From: Sinorhizobium sp. 6-70
Lineage (GTDB): Bacteria; Pseudomonadota; Alphaproteobacteria; Rhizobiales; Rhizobiaceae
Length of the DNA stretch: 64,000 nt
NCBI RefSeq assembly: GCF_030124375.1
Contig: NZ_JASKLS010000011.1
Span: forward strand, 159,207 to 223,206
Reading direction: 5' to 3'
Shown here piece by piece: positions 57,801 through 64,000 of the stretch. The notes under the pieces are model-generated. The model saw only the letters and a list, made by a program, of their open reading frames with translations. It ran no database searches and had not been told where the DNA came from. The number at the start of each line of letters is the position of its first letter. The stretch's first letter is position 1. The position numbers and the translations under genes are program-made.

Positions 57801-58529
57801 TTCGTAGTCCTTGTAATAGCGTTCCGCATCGGCCGCGGTGGTCGCCGCTTCGCCGAGCATGTCGTAGGAGTAGCGGAAGCCCTTCTGTTCGAGCGCCCGC
57901 GAGCGGCGCAGCGCCTCTTCGATCGTTTCTCCGGTGACGAATTGCTCGCCCATCATCCGCATCGCCATGTCGACGCCGCGGCGGATCACCGGCTCGCCGC
58001 AACGGGCGATGAGCCGCGACAGTGCTGCCGCGAGGCTGCGGTCGTTGACGGTCGAGGTCAGCTTGCCGGTGACGACGAGGCCCCAGGTCGCGGCGTTGAC
58101 GAACAGCGAGCGGCCGCCGCCGAGATGCGACTTCCAGTCGCCGTCGGAAATCTTGTCGCGGATCAGCGCGTCGCGGGTCGCCGTATCGGGGATGCGCAGC
58201 AGCGCCTCCGCAAGGCACATCAGTGCGACGCCCTCCTGACTCGACAGCGAATATTCGTGCACCAGTCCTTCGACGCCTGACCCCTTGTGCTTGGCACGGA
58301 GCGCCTCGATCAGCTTGCGGGCGGTTTTGGCCGCGGCATCGCGGATCTCCTTGGGCAGCGTCGCAGCCTCGATGAGCGCCGGCAGGCATTCCGTTTCCGG
58401 ACGACGATAGGCGGCCGTGATTGCCCGGCGGAGCGTGGTTTGCGGCCGGATCGGCGGCGCGAATTCGGCAAAGGGCGCCGGCGCTGCGTCCGTGGCTGGG
58501 GGAGATTTTTGAAGTTTGGTCTGGCTCAT
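54822..58529 (-). CDS. putA: Bifunctional proline dehydrogenase / glutamate-semialdehyde dehydrogenase
   Basis: Oxidises proline to glutamate. The protein has 1235 residues from ATG 58529 (MSQTKLQK). The FAD-dependent proline dehydrogenase barrel is at about 140-470 (e.g. LVKGAYWDAEIKRAQLDGL). The aldehyde dehydrogenase domain is at about 540-1000 with Glu in AETGGQNALI and catalytic Cys846 in GQRCSAL. A roughly 220-residue C-terminal extension marks the type B class. The N-terminal ribbon-helix-helix of E. coli PutA is absent, so it is not its own repressor; the usual alphaproteobacterial activator gene putR is not adjacent here. Confidence 0.97.
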   Translation of the reverse strand: MSQTKLQKSPPATDAAPAPFAEFAPPIRPQTTLRRAITAAYRRPETECLPALIEAATLPKEIRDAAAKTARKLIEALRAKHKGSGVEGLVHEYSLSSQEGVALMCLAEALLRIPDTATRDALIRDKISDGDWKSHLGGGRSLFVNAATWGLVVTGKLTSTVNDRSLAAALSRLIARCGEPVIRRGVDMAMRMMGEQFVTGETIEEALRRSRALEQKGFRYSYDMLGEAATTAADAERYYKDYEAAIHAIGKASAGRGIYEGPGISIKLSALHPRYTRAQASRVMGELLPKVKALALIAKKYDIGLNIDAEEADRLELSLDLLEELCLDADLSGWNGMGFVVQAYGKRCPFVLDFIIDLARRSGRRIMVRLVKGAYWDAEIKRAQLDGLEDFPVFTRKIHTDVSYVACARKLLSATDVIFPQFATHNAQTLATIYHMAGKDFQVGKYEFQCLHGMGEPLYDEVVGRGNLDRPCRIYAPVGTHETLLAYLVRRLLENGANSSFVNRIADPKVSVDELTADPVEIVRAMPVVGAKHDQIAFPAKLFGEARTNSAGLDLSNEDSLASLTEALKASAATAWTSVPQLATGAASGETRPVVNPGDHRDIVGSVTETSDEDAKRAARLALEAAEAWSAVAPAERAACLDRAADLMQARMPTLLGLIAREAGKSLPNAIAEVREAIDFLRYYAEQTRRTLGPAHRPLGPIVCISPWNFPLAIFTGQIAAALVAGNPVLAKPAEETPLIAAEGVRLLHEAGIPANVLQLLPGDGRVGAALVAAPEIAGVMFTGSTEVARLIQAQLSDRLSPAGRPIPLIAETGGQNALIVDSSALAEQVVGDVIASAFDSAGQRCSALRVLCLQEDVADRTLAMLKGALHELNIGRTDRLSVDVGPVITAEAKGIIEKHIDAMRGLGRKVEQIGLAAETDQGTFVPPTIIELKKLSDLKREVFGPVLHVIRYRRDDLDRLVDDINATGYGLTFGLHTRLDETIAHVTSRVKAGNLYVNRNIIGAVVGVQPFGGRGLSGTGPKAGGPLYLGRLVTTAPVPPQHSSVHTDPALLDFSRWLDGRGAKTEADAARNAGSTSALGLELELPGPVGERNLYALHPRGRILLVPETETGLYHQLAAALATGNSVVIDAASGLQPSLKDLPHGVALRVSWSKDWAADGPFAGALVEGDAERIRVVNKAIAALPGPLVLVQAASKEEIARNPDAYCFNWLLEEVSTSINTAAAGGNASLMAIG

Positions 58530-58715
58530 CGAACACGGTCCTCCACGGAGCGGTAACAGGCGTCTGGCGCCCCTGATTTGGTGGGCAGAAAATACGCTTG
58601 ACGCCGCCGAACATCCATCCGGCAAATCGCGGCATTCTCGGAATGTTTCGCTGCCAATGCGCCAGAAAGTGGCGGAACATGCGGAGTGTCGCGGTGAGTG
58701 CCGGATGATCGAGCG

Positions 58716-59030
58716 TCAGGCGGCAGCGCCGAAATGACGTGCGCGCGCAATCAGGCATTCGTCGTCACCGGGCATGCACGTCCGGCACACGATCGGTCGC
58801 ACCGCATAGATCTTGCAGGCGACGAAGCGGCCAAGCGTGCCGTCGAGCGCCGTGCATCGATCGTTCTCGCAACGCATGCCACCAAGATCGGCAGCGACAT
58901 ATTCTGCCGGAATCTGATCGAGTTCCTCGTCTGTTTCCAGCGAAAAGCGCGGCCAATCGGCCGAATAGGCACAACAGGCGCCGCAGCTTTGACAGTCGAA
59001 ATCCTGGCTGGATGAAACGGAATGGCTCAT
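58716..59030 (-). CDS. YkgJ-type cysteine-cluster protein
   Basis: Protein of 104 residues with CQSCGACC at about 12-19 and CKIYAVRPIVCRTCMPGDDE near 75-94, the zinc/iron-chelating UPF0153 pattern. Biochemical role unknown; relatives bind a metal or Fe-S cluster. ATG 59030 is preferred because the longer frame upstream is antisense to the next gene's end and has no conserved sequence. It lies between putA and the SpdA-like gene on one strand; gaps are 40 bases (to the SpdA-like stop) and 186 bases (to putA). Confidence 0.88.
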   Translation of the reverse strand: MSHSVSSSQDFDCQSCGACCAYSADWPRFSLETDEELDQIPAEYVAADLGGMRCENDRCTALDGTLGRFVACKIYAVRPIVCRTCMPGDDECLIARARHFGAAA

Positions 59031-59070
59031 GGCCCAACCTAACACGAAGGCGGCGGCGTCGAAATGGCCG

Positions 59071-59877
59071 TCACGCCATTGCCGCGTCGCGCCGGGCGAT
59101 TTCGTAGTCTTCCGTGTGGACGAGCACGCCGTCATCGGTAACCAGGATGATGCCATAGGCCGCCGGTTCGTCCACGGAGAGCGAGGCGTCCGGCGTATCG
59201 AAGGGCATCGGCTGTTGATGGACCGGGCTCTTGAAAATCGAGAACGGAATACCGCGACTGGAGCCGCTGATCGTGCGATGAACATGACCGGCGAAGATGT
59301 GGCGCACATTGCCGTGGCGTTTCACGAGCGCGTAGAATTCCTGACCGTTGATCAGACGGATCATGTCGATGCTCGTGAAGCCGGTCACATGCGGAGGATG
59401 GTGCATGAAGATCAGTACCGGCCGGGCGCCGGCCTCGGCGAGTTGCCGATCGAGCCAGGCAAGACGCCTTTGACAAAGATGCCCGGCGTGGCTCACGGGA
59501 TAGTCGTAGGGCGGCGCAAACAGAGTGTCGAGCAGCACGGCACGACAGTCGGCAAAATCGATCACCTGCTGGACGAAGCCGTTCTCGTCGGTCGCTGTGC
59601 CGGAAAAAACATCGAGGAAAACCTCGCGCCTGTCGTGGTTGCCGATCATCATCGCCGCCGGTGGAACGAGTTCATCAAGGATCGCCTTCAGGCGTTCGTA
59701 GGACGGACGGTCGGCTCCGTGGGCGAGGTCTCCGGCAAAGATCACCCGATCCGCATCCGCGTGGTAGCGATTGACGTGAGCGATCCCGTTGGCGAGCCGC
59801 CGATAGGGATCGAGCCCGATGATTGTCACACCTTCGGGAACCATGTGCAGGTCAGTGAAGATGATGAATTTCGTCAT
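59071..59877 (-). CDS. spdA: Metallophosphoesterase, SpdA-like cyclic nucleotide phosphodiesterase
   Basis: Protein of 268 residues with the five metallophosphoesterase motifs: TDLH at 8-11 (Asp9, His11), FAGD at 47-50 (Asp50), GNHD at 79-82, FMHHPPH near 154-160 and GHVH near 195. This is the class III PDE/CpdA type. S. meliloti SpdA, which I recall from the same position after putA, hydrolyses 2',3'-cyclic nucleotides, not 3',5'-cAMP. ATG 59877 is chosen over an earlier start by the conserved MTKFIIFTDLH. In S. meliloti, cAMP genes clr and cyaD lie near spdA; here a CHASE2 cyclase is the nearest. Confidence 0.88.
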   Translation of the reverse strand: MTKFIIFTDLHMVPEGVTIIGLDPYRRLANGIAHVNRYHADADRVIFAGDLAHGADRPSYERLKAILDELVPPAAMMIGNHDRREVFLDVFSGTATDENGFVQQVIDFADCRAVLLDTLFAPPYDYPVSHAGHLCQRRLAWLDRQLAEAGARPVLIFMHHPPHVTGFTSIDMIRLINGQEFYALVKRHGNVRHIFAGHVHRTISGSSRGIPFSIFKSPVHQQPMPFDTPDASLSVDEPAAYGIILVTDDGVLVHTEDYEIARRDAAMA

Positions 59878-60109
59878 GTTCGTTCCGGTGATGCGCAGCG
59901 CTTTCACGCTCCCGCGCTGGGCTATTACCGTCAAGCGGCATCTTTGGGTGAATGGACAGCGCGCGATGTTTCGAGACCGTTTCGTTGGCCATCTTGTAGC
60001 GGGCTGGTGAACGCTGTATGCATCACCGCGTCGTCTGATATATCAGATGAGGCGCCGTGCCGGTCGAGATAGGTGAACGGCGGAAAGATGCGATACCCGG
60101 AGATAGGTC

Positions 60110-61144
60110 ATGAGATGGAAGCGCACGATCCAGTTGCTGGATGTTCATTGCGAGGGTGAAATCGGCAAGGTGGCGATCGGCGGCGTGCCGAAGATCCCAG
60201 GCAACTCGATCGCCGAGCAGTTGAACCACATCAATACGGTCGACGACAGCCTGCGCCGGTTTCTCTGCCTTGAGCCGCGTTCCGGATCGATCGGTTCGGT
60301 CAACCTGCTCGTGCCGCCGAAGCGACCGGAGGCCGATGCCGGCTTCATCATCCTTCAGGCGGACCAGGCCCACGCCATGTCTGGCTCCAATTCGATCTGC
60401 GTGACGACCGCGCTGCTCGAATCCGGCATGATCGAGATGAAGGAGCCGGAAACGGTGGTGATGCTCGACACGGCGGCGGGCCTCGTCAAGGCGACGGCCA
60501 CCTGCCGCGACGGACGATGCGAAAGGGTGAAGCTCACCATGGTGCCGTCCTTCGTGCAGGAGCTGGACGTTGAGGTCGATACGCCGGAATGGGGCCGTAT
60601 CAAGCTCGATCTCTGCTTCGGCGGTATTTTCTACGCGCTGGTCGATGTCCGCCAGATCGGCACGACGATCGAAAAGGCGAACGCGCGGCGGATTGTCGAG
60701 GCGGGCATGCTGCTCAAGGATCTCGTCAACCGCACGATCCCGGTCGTCCATCCGGAGATCCCCGAAATCAGCGGCGTTGCCTATGTGATGTTCCGCGACA
60801 CCGAAGCGGATGGCACGGTTCGCACCTGCACGACGATGTGGCCGGGCCGCGTCGATCGTTCGCCTTGCGGCACCGGTAGCTCGGCGAACCTTGCAACGCT
60901 TCACGCGCGTGGCCGGGTGAAGCCCGGCGATATCCTCAAATCCCGGTCGATCATCGGCTCGGAGTTTGAGGTGGGGCTTGAAGGCGTGACGACAGTCGCC
61001 GGCAGGGAGGCAATTATTCCGACCATATCCGGTCGGGGCTGGACGTTCGGCCTGCATCAGGTGGCGCTCGATCCGTTCGATCCGCTCGCCGAAGGATTTG
61101 CGCTGACCGATACCTGGGGGCCGCAGGCGGGCGAGATCCGCTGA
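60110..61144 (+). CDS. Proline racemase superfamily enzyme with Ser/Cys active site
   Basis: Protein of 344 residues. The first catalytic position, Cys in proline racemase, is Ser91 in AMSGSNSIC; the second, Cys253 in SPCGTGSSA, is kept. In this superfamily Cys/Cys marks proline or 4-hydroxyproline epimerases, Thr/Cys trans-3-hydroxyproline dehydratases, and Ser/Cys a mixed group with hydroxyproline epimerase or dehydratase activity. The start MRWKRTIQLLDVHCEGE is typical. AGATAGGTC precedes ATG 60110. It is isolated, 1.6 kb from putA, so a role in hydroxyproline use feeding proline or glutamate metabolism is plausible but not proven. Confidence 0.9.
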   Translation: MRWKRTIQLLDVHCEGEIGKVAIGGVPKIPGNSIAEQLNHINTVDDSLRRFLCLEPRSGSIGSVNLLVPPKRPEADAGFIILQADQAHAMSGSNSICVTTALLESGMIEMKEPETVVMLDTAAGLVKATATCRDGRCERVKLTMVPSFVQELDVEVDTPEWGRIKLDLCFGGIFYALVDVRQIGTTIEKANARRIVEAGMLLKDLVNRTIPVVHPEIPEISGVAYVMFRDTEADGTVRTCTTMWPGRVDRSPCGTGSSANLATLHARGRVKPGDILKSRSIIGSEFEVGLEGVTTVAGREAIIPTISGRGWTFGLHQVALDPFDPLAEGFALTDTWGPQAGEIR

Positions 61145-61192
61145 GGCCCGATCGCGCGGCGGGCACTATCCCGCCGCGTACAGATGGTGTCT

Positions 61193-62053
61193 TCATTTGG
61201 ACTGGTCCATCTTCGCCAGCATGGCGGTGCGCAAGATGCTGCCTGTGGCGATCGGGTCGAGCTTTTGCTGGCCAACCGGATCGCCCCGGTCAGCTGCCTG
61301 CCTGAACAGTTCCTGTGCTGCGACAGGATTGCGCCGCACGCCTTCGCCGCTTTCGAACATCAGGCCGAGGTTGATCATCGCGTCCACATTGCCGCGTTCG
61401 GCCGCGAGACCGTAGAATTTTGCGGCCTCGAGATTGTCTTCCGGCACCGCCTGGCCCTCGTCCAGCATTACCGCCAGGTTGAATGCGGCGACGTCGTCGC
61501 CGGCGATCGATGCCCGCTCGAACCAGCGGACTGCAAGCGCGCCGTCAGCGGCAGTGCCGACACCGTCGCGATAGGCGACACCGAGATTGTAGGCGGCGAG
61601 GATGTTTCCGGCTGCCGCGGCTCGCTCATAGAGGTCGAACGCCGTTTCCGTCTCGCCCGCCTCGGCGACCTGTGCGCCGTAGTTCACCATGGCCAGCGCA
61701 TGACCGTTGCGCGCGGCTTCCTCGAGGATGCGGCGCGACTGGATTTTCTGCCCCGCCTTGTCGAGGACACGCGCGAGCTGGAATTGCGTGCGTGCGTCGC
61801 CGTTCTGATTGTAGGCTTCGCGGCAGGCGGAGAGCGCAATACCGATGCGGATGTCTTCCGTCGAAACAGTCGGGAACGACCGGTTCCGTTCCAGGTCGAA
61901 TTCGCTGCCCGCTTCCCGGTCGCATTGTTCCGCGGCAGTCAGATCGGCGGCACGCGCCGCGGGCAGCGCGATTGCGGCAAACGAAAGGAACATGATAGCC
62001 GCCAACAGCAGGACGTTGGCGATGCGAATGCACTGATTGACGCGGTTGTTCAT
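61193..62053 (-). CDS. Secreted Sel1-like repeat protein
   Basis: Protein of 286 residues. The signal peptide is about 1-35 (LLLAAIMFLSFAAIALPAAR, cut after ARA). From about 85 to 260 there are four to five Sel1/TPR-type 36-residue repeats, each with the A-x-x-N-L-G/Y pattern (AMVNYGAQVAEAGETETAFD, AAYNLGVAYRDGVG, AAFNLAVMLDEGQAV, AMINLGLMFESGEGV). Such proteins are scaffolds in the periplasm. The gene is convergent with the racemase-family gene and divergent from the FecR gene with 218 bases between. Confidence 0.9.
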   Translation of the reverse strand: MNNRVNQCIRIANVLLLAAIMFLSFAAIALPAARAADLTAAEQCDREAGSEFDLERNRSFPTVSTEDIRIGIALSACREAYNQNGDARTQFQLARVLDKAGQKIQSRRILEEAARNGHALAMVNYGAQVAEAGETETAFDLYERAAAAGNILAAYNLGVAYRDGVGTAADGALAVRWFERASIAGDDVAAFNLAVMLDEGQAVPEDNLEAAKFYGLAAERGNVDAMINLGLMFESGEGVRRNPVAAQELFRQAADRGDPVGQQKLDPIATGSILRTAMLAKMDQSK

Positions 62054-62271
62054 GACGGTTTCCCTCTTCGTAGCACGATCCTAGGGCGGTCGCGGCGCTG
62101 GACCTGTTCCTGGGGAAACAGCGGCGCGCCGGATCGGGCGGCGAAGTTGTGAGTGGGAGCGGCTGCGTCCTGTCAGGCGAGATGCGTCTTGCTTCGCCTG
62201 TGCGTGCGGTTATCCTCTGAGACTCCGGAGGCTCGAACAGGGAGCGTTGCGAGAGGCGGCGAACAAAGCCG

Positions 62272-62889
62272 ATGCGGCCGATATATGTGAAAAGACGAAT
62301 CTTCGTCGGCGGCCTGATGCTGGCGGCCATGGTGGGCCGGTCGGCGAACGCGGCGCCCAATTCCGTGGTCGGCAAGGCCGAGAAGATACGCGGCAATGTT
62401 CGCCGCCGGCAGGGAGAGGACGAGGCGCGGCTTGCCGTCGGTGGCGAGGTTCTCGACAACGACTACGTCTCGACGAGCACCAACAGCTTTGCCGATCTGG
62501 CGCTGAGCGAAACGCGTATCCTGCTCGGCCCGCAAACGGAACTCTTGATCGACAGGTTCATCGCCGGTCAGGGCGGCACGCTCGAGCTCGGTCTCGGCCG
62601 GATGGTCTTCGACCGGCCGGAGGGCCTTTCGAAGGTGGACGTGGCGGTGCGCACAGCCTTCGGGATGATCGGCGTGCGCGGCACGAAATTCTTCTGCGGC
62701 CCGAGCCGTGCGGCCTTCGCCGTCTTCGTGGAGCGTGGAGCGGTGTCGGTCCAGGGCGGCGGTGTGACGCGCACGGTTGCTGCCGGCCAGGGCGTCGACT
62801 TCGACCGGCCGGGAGCGGCACCGTCCGAGCTGACAAACTGGGGGCAGGCCCGCATTCGGGAAGCCTATGCGAGCGTCGGCTTGCTGTAA
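62272..62889 (+). CDS. FecR-domain periplasmic protein
   Basis: Protein of 205 residues with a signal peptide (about 1-27, ends SANA) and a FecR beta-helical domain at about 55-150: VGGEVLDNDYVSTSTNSFAD, ALSETRILLGPQTEL, and VAVRTAFGMIGVRGTKFFCG. There is no N-terminal anti-sigma helix, so it is not an iron-siderophore FecR regulator. FecR proteins of this kind often sit beside CHASE2 cyclases, as here: the cyclase gene ends 10 bases away on the opposite strand. The role is probably sensing or surface scaffolding. Confidence 0.88.
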   Translation: MRPIYVKRRIFVGGLMLAAMVGRSANAAPNSVVGKAEKIRGNVRRRQGEDEARLAVGGEVLDNDYVSTSTNSFADLALSETRILLGPQTELLIDRFIAGQGGTLELGLGRMVFDRPEGLSKVDVAVRTAFGMIGVRGTKFFCGPSRAAFAVFVERGAVSVQGGGVTRTVAAGQGVDFDRPGAAPSELTNWGQARIREAYASVGLL

Positions 62890-62898
62890 TGCACGCCC

Positions 62899-64000
62899 TC
62901 ACGCCGCCGGCGGGTCAGCGACTGTGAAGAGCTCCATCGGTCCGAACCCGCGGATGTCATGGCGCCCCAGCGCCCGGAGAGGTGCGTGCGATTGCGCCGC
63001 TGCCGCCGGCCCGATGCAGATTGCCGTTCCAAGGAATTTGTTCGCATCCTGAAGCCGCGCCGCGAGGTTCACCGCGTCGCCGTGAGCGGTGTAGTCGAGC
63101 TTACCGCCCGCGCCTACCTCGCCGAGTACGGCAGGCCCGGTCTCGACGCCGATCCGCGTTCGGCCAAAACCGTCTCTTGCAAATTGCGGCCGCCGCCGCA
63201 TTTTTTCGGTCAGGGCGTGGATCGCCACGGCGCATTCGATCGCCTTGTTGACGTGATCGTCGAGATCCTCCGGCGCGTTGAAGAGGGCGTGCACTGCATC
63301 GCCGACGACTTTGTCGACCATGCCGCCATGGCGGGAGACGAGCGTGTTCACTTCCGCGAAATAGATGTCGAGGAGCGCCACGAGCTCACGAGGGCCGAGC
63401 TTGCGGGCGAGAGTCGAGAATCCCTCGATATCGGTGAAAAGCGCGGTGACCACGCGCTCCTCGCCGGCCACGCGCCCGGCATTCGGCTGGTCGATATAGC
63501 GCGCGACGACCGATTGCGGCAGGTATTGCGAAAATTTCTGCCGGGCGATCGCCTCGGCGCGCCGCACGTGGGCGAGTTGCAGCGCACTTGTCACGACGAG
63601 CACCGCAATGAGCGCCACACCTATACTGAAGGCATCGACGAGCCAGCCCGTCGCGGCATAAATGCCGCCGGCGCCGGCGATGACGAAGAGCAGCGCGAGG
63701 AGGCCGAGGGTGAGGGTCGCGAGTGGTCGAAGCCGCGTCGCGCCAACGGCCGCAAGCGTGCCGGCCGCGAAAGTGAACAAGGCTTCCAGGAGCGGCAGCC
63801 CGCCATACCGATAGGGAACGAACCCGGTGATGATTGCATTGGCGATGTCGGCGTGGATCTGCACCGAGGGCTCGAGCGGCATCGAGGCGCTGGGTCTCAG
63901 CCCGCCGAGGCTCGGCATGCTGCTGCCGACGAAAACCAGCTTGCCCGTAAGGCGGCTCCGATCGGCCGTGTTTGCCATGACGTCGGCAGCCGAGAGCGTG
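62899..64000 (-). CDS. CHASE2-domain adenylate/guanylate cyclase (5' end outside window)
   Basis: Class III nucleotide cyclase; about 367 C-terminal residues are visible and the frame continues past 64000. The end of a periplasmic CHASE2 domain (TGKLVFVGSSMPSLGGLRPS, then SVQIHADIANAIITG) is followed by three TM helices and the cyclase domain: VTALFTDIEGFSTLARKL carries the metal-binding Asp, MVDKVVGDAVHALFNAP the second Asp and HGDAVNLAARLQDA the transition-state Asn/Arg. All key residues are present, so it is likely active; cAMP is more probable than cGMP in rhizobia. It is convergent with the FecR gene. Confidence 0.92.
   Translation of the reverse strand, partial: TLSAADVMANTADRSRLTGKLVFVGSSMPSLGGLRPSASMPLEPSVQIHADIANAIITGFVPYRYGGLPLLEALFTFAAGTLAAVGATRLRPLATLTLGLLALLFVIAGAGGIYAATGWLVDAFSIGVALIAVLVVTSALQLAHVRRAEAIARQKFSQYLPQSVVARYIDQPNAGRVAGEERVVTALFTDIEGFSTLARKLGPRELVALLDIYFAEVNTLVSRHGGMVDKVVGDAVHALFNAPEDLDDHVNKAIECAVAIHALTEKMRRRPQFARDGFGRTRIGVETGPAVLGEVGAGGKLDYTAHGDAVNLAARLQDANKFLGTAICIGPAAAAQSHAPLRALGRHDIRGFGPMELFTVADPPAA

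Overview
The window is high-GC alphaproteobacterial chromosome, most likely from a Sinorhizobium (Ensifer) species. Three things point there. Gene order matches what I recall of S. meliloti (lnt, a PraR-like regulator, metK, trmB; def-fmt-truA; rpmH-rnpA-yidC; putA followed by an spdA-like gene). Many intergenic copies of the RIME-type palindromic mosaic of rhizobia are present. Both chemoreceptors end in a WEEF tail. No phage, insertion sequence, integrase or CRISPR array was seen. Coding is dense and conserved, so novelty here lies in small modules, altered active sites and the repeat families.

Layout. 1-7 kb: a truncated CBS/CorC gene, lnt, a praR-like repressor, metK with a palindromic operator candidate, trmB, then hsp20-DUF1150 on the minus strand under a ROSE-type RNA thermometer and a heat-shock promoter candidate, and a nucleoside hydrolase. 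7-17 kb: an McpX-like chemoreceptor, rbsK, rmuC, def-fmt-truA, and dapE with an overlapping membrane protein. 17-24 kb: an RND efflux operon headed by an alpha/beta-hydrolase that has lost its catalytic Ser and His, with a divergent LysR regulator, then a 1-Cys peroxiredoxin. 24-34 kb: a DEAD-box helicase, DUF805, dapD, a LOG-family enzyme, a four-EF-hand periplasmic protein, a pyrimidine nucleotidase, a DMT exporter, ada and an overlapping PEP-mutase-like gene.

34-43 kb: argB, an ECF sigma/anti-sigma pair followed by a secreted fasciclin protein and a Tat-exported MsrB (a plausible envelope oxidative-stress module), DUF1269, engB, a DMT exporter, and the rpmH-rnpA-yidC cluster. rpmH is only 44 codons. 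43-52 kb: a second chemoreceptor, a VTT-domain membrane protein paired with a flavin disulfide reductase, an orphan histidine kinase, tRNA-Arg(ACG), a methyltransferase divergent from an HxlR-SCP2 regulator, and an isoprenylcysteine-methyltransferase-like protein.

52-64 kb: a 31-codon membrane peptide gene with a strong ribosome-binding site, DUF1810, an aldo/keto reductase, a YigZ protein, putA, a YkgJ-type protein, an SpdA-like phosphodiesterase, a proline-racemase-family enzyme with a Ser/Cys active site, a Sel1-repeat protein, FecR, and the end of a CHASE2 nucleotide cyclase that runs off the window. The last 5 kb combines cyclic-nucleotide synthesis and breakdown with proline-type metabolism.

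Eleven RIME1-like copies and at least three other palindrome families fill the gaps. Several abut or overlap stop codons, which suggests a role as transcript ends. All functional calls come from reading sequence and family motifs; no database search was run.
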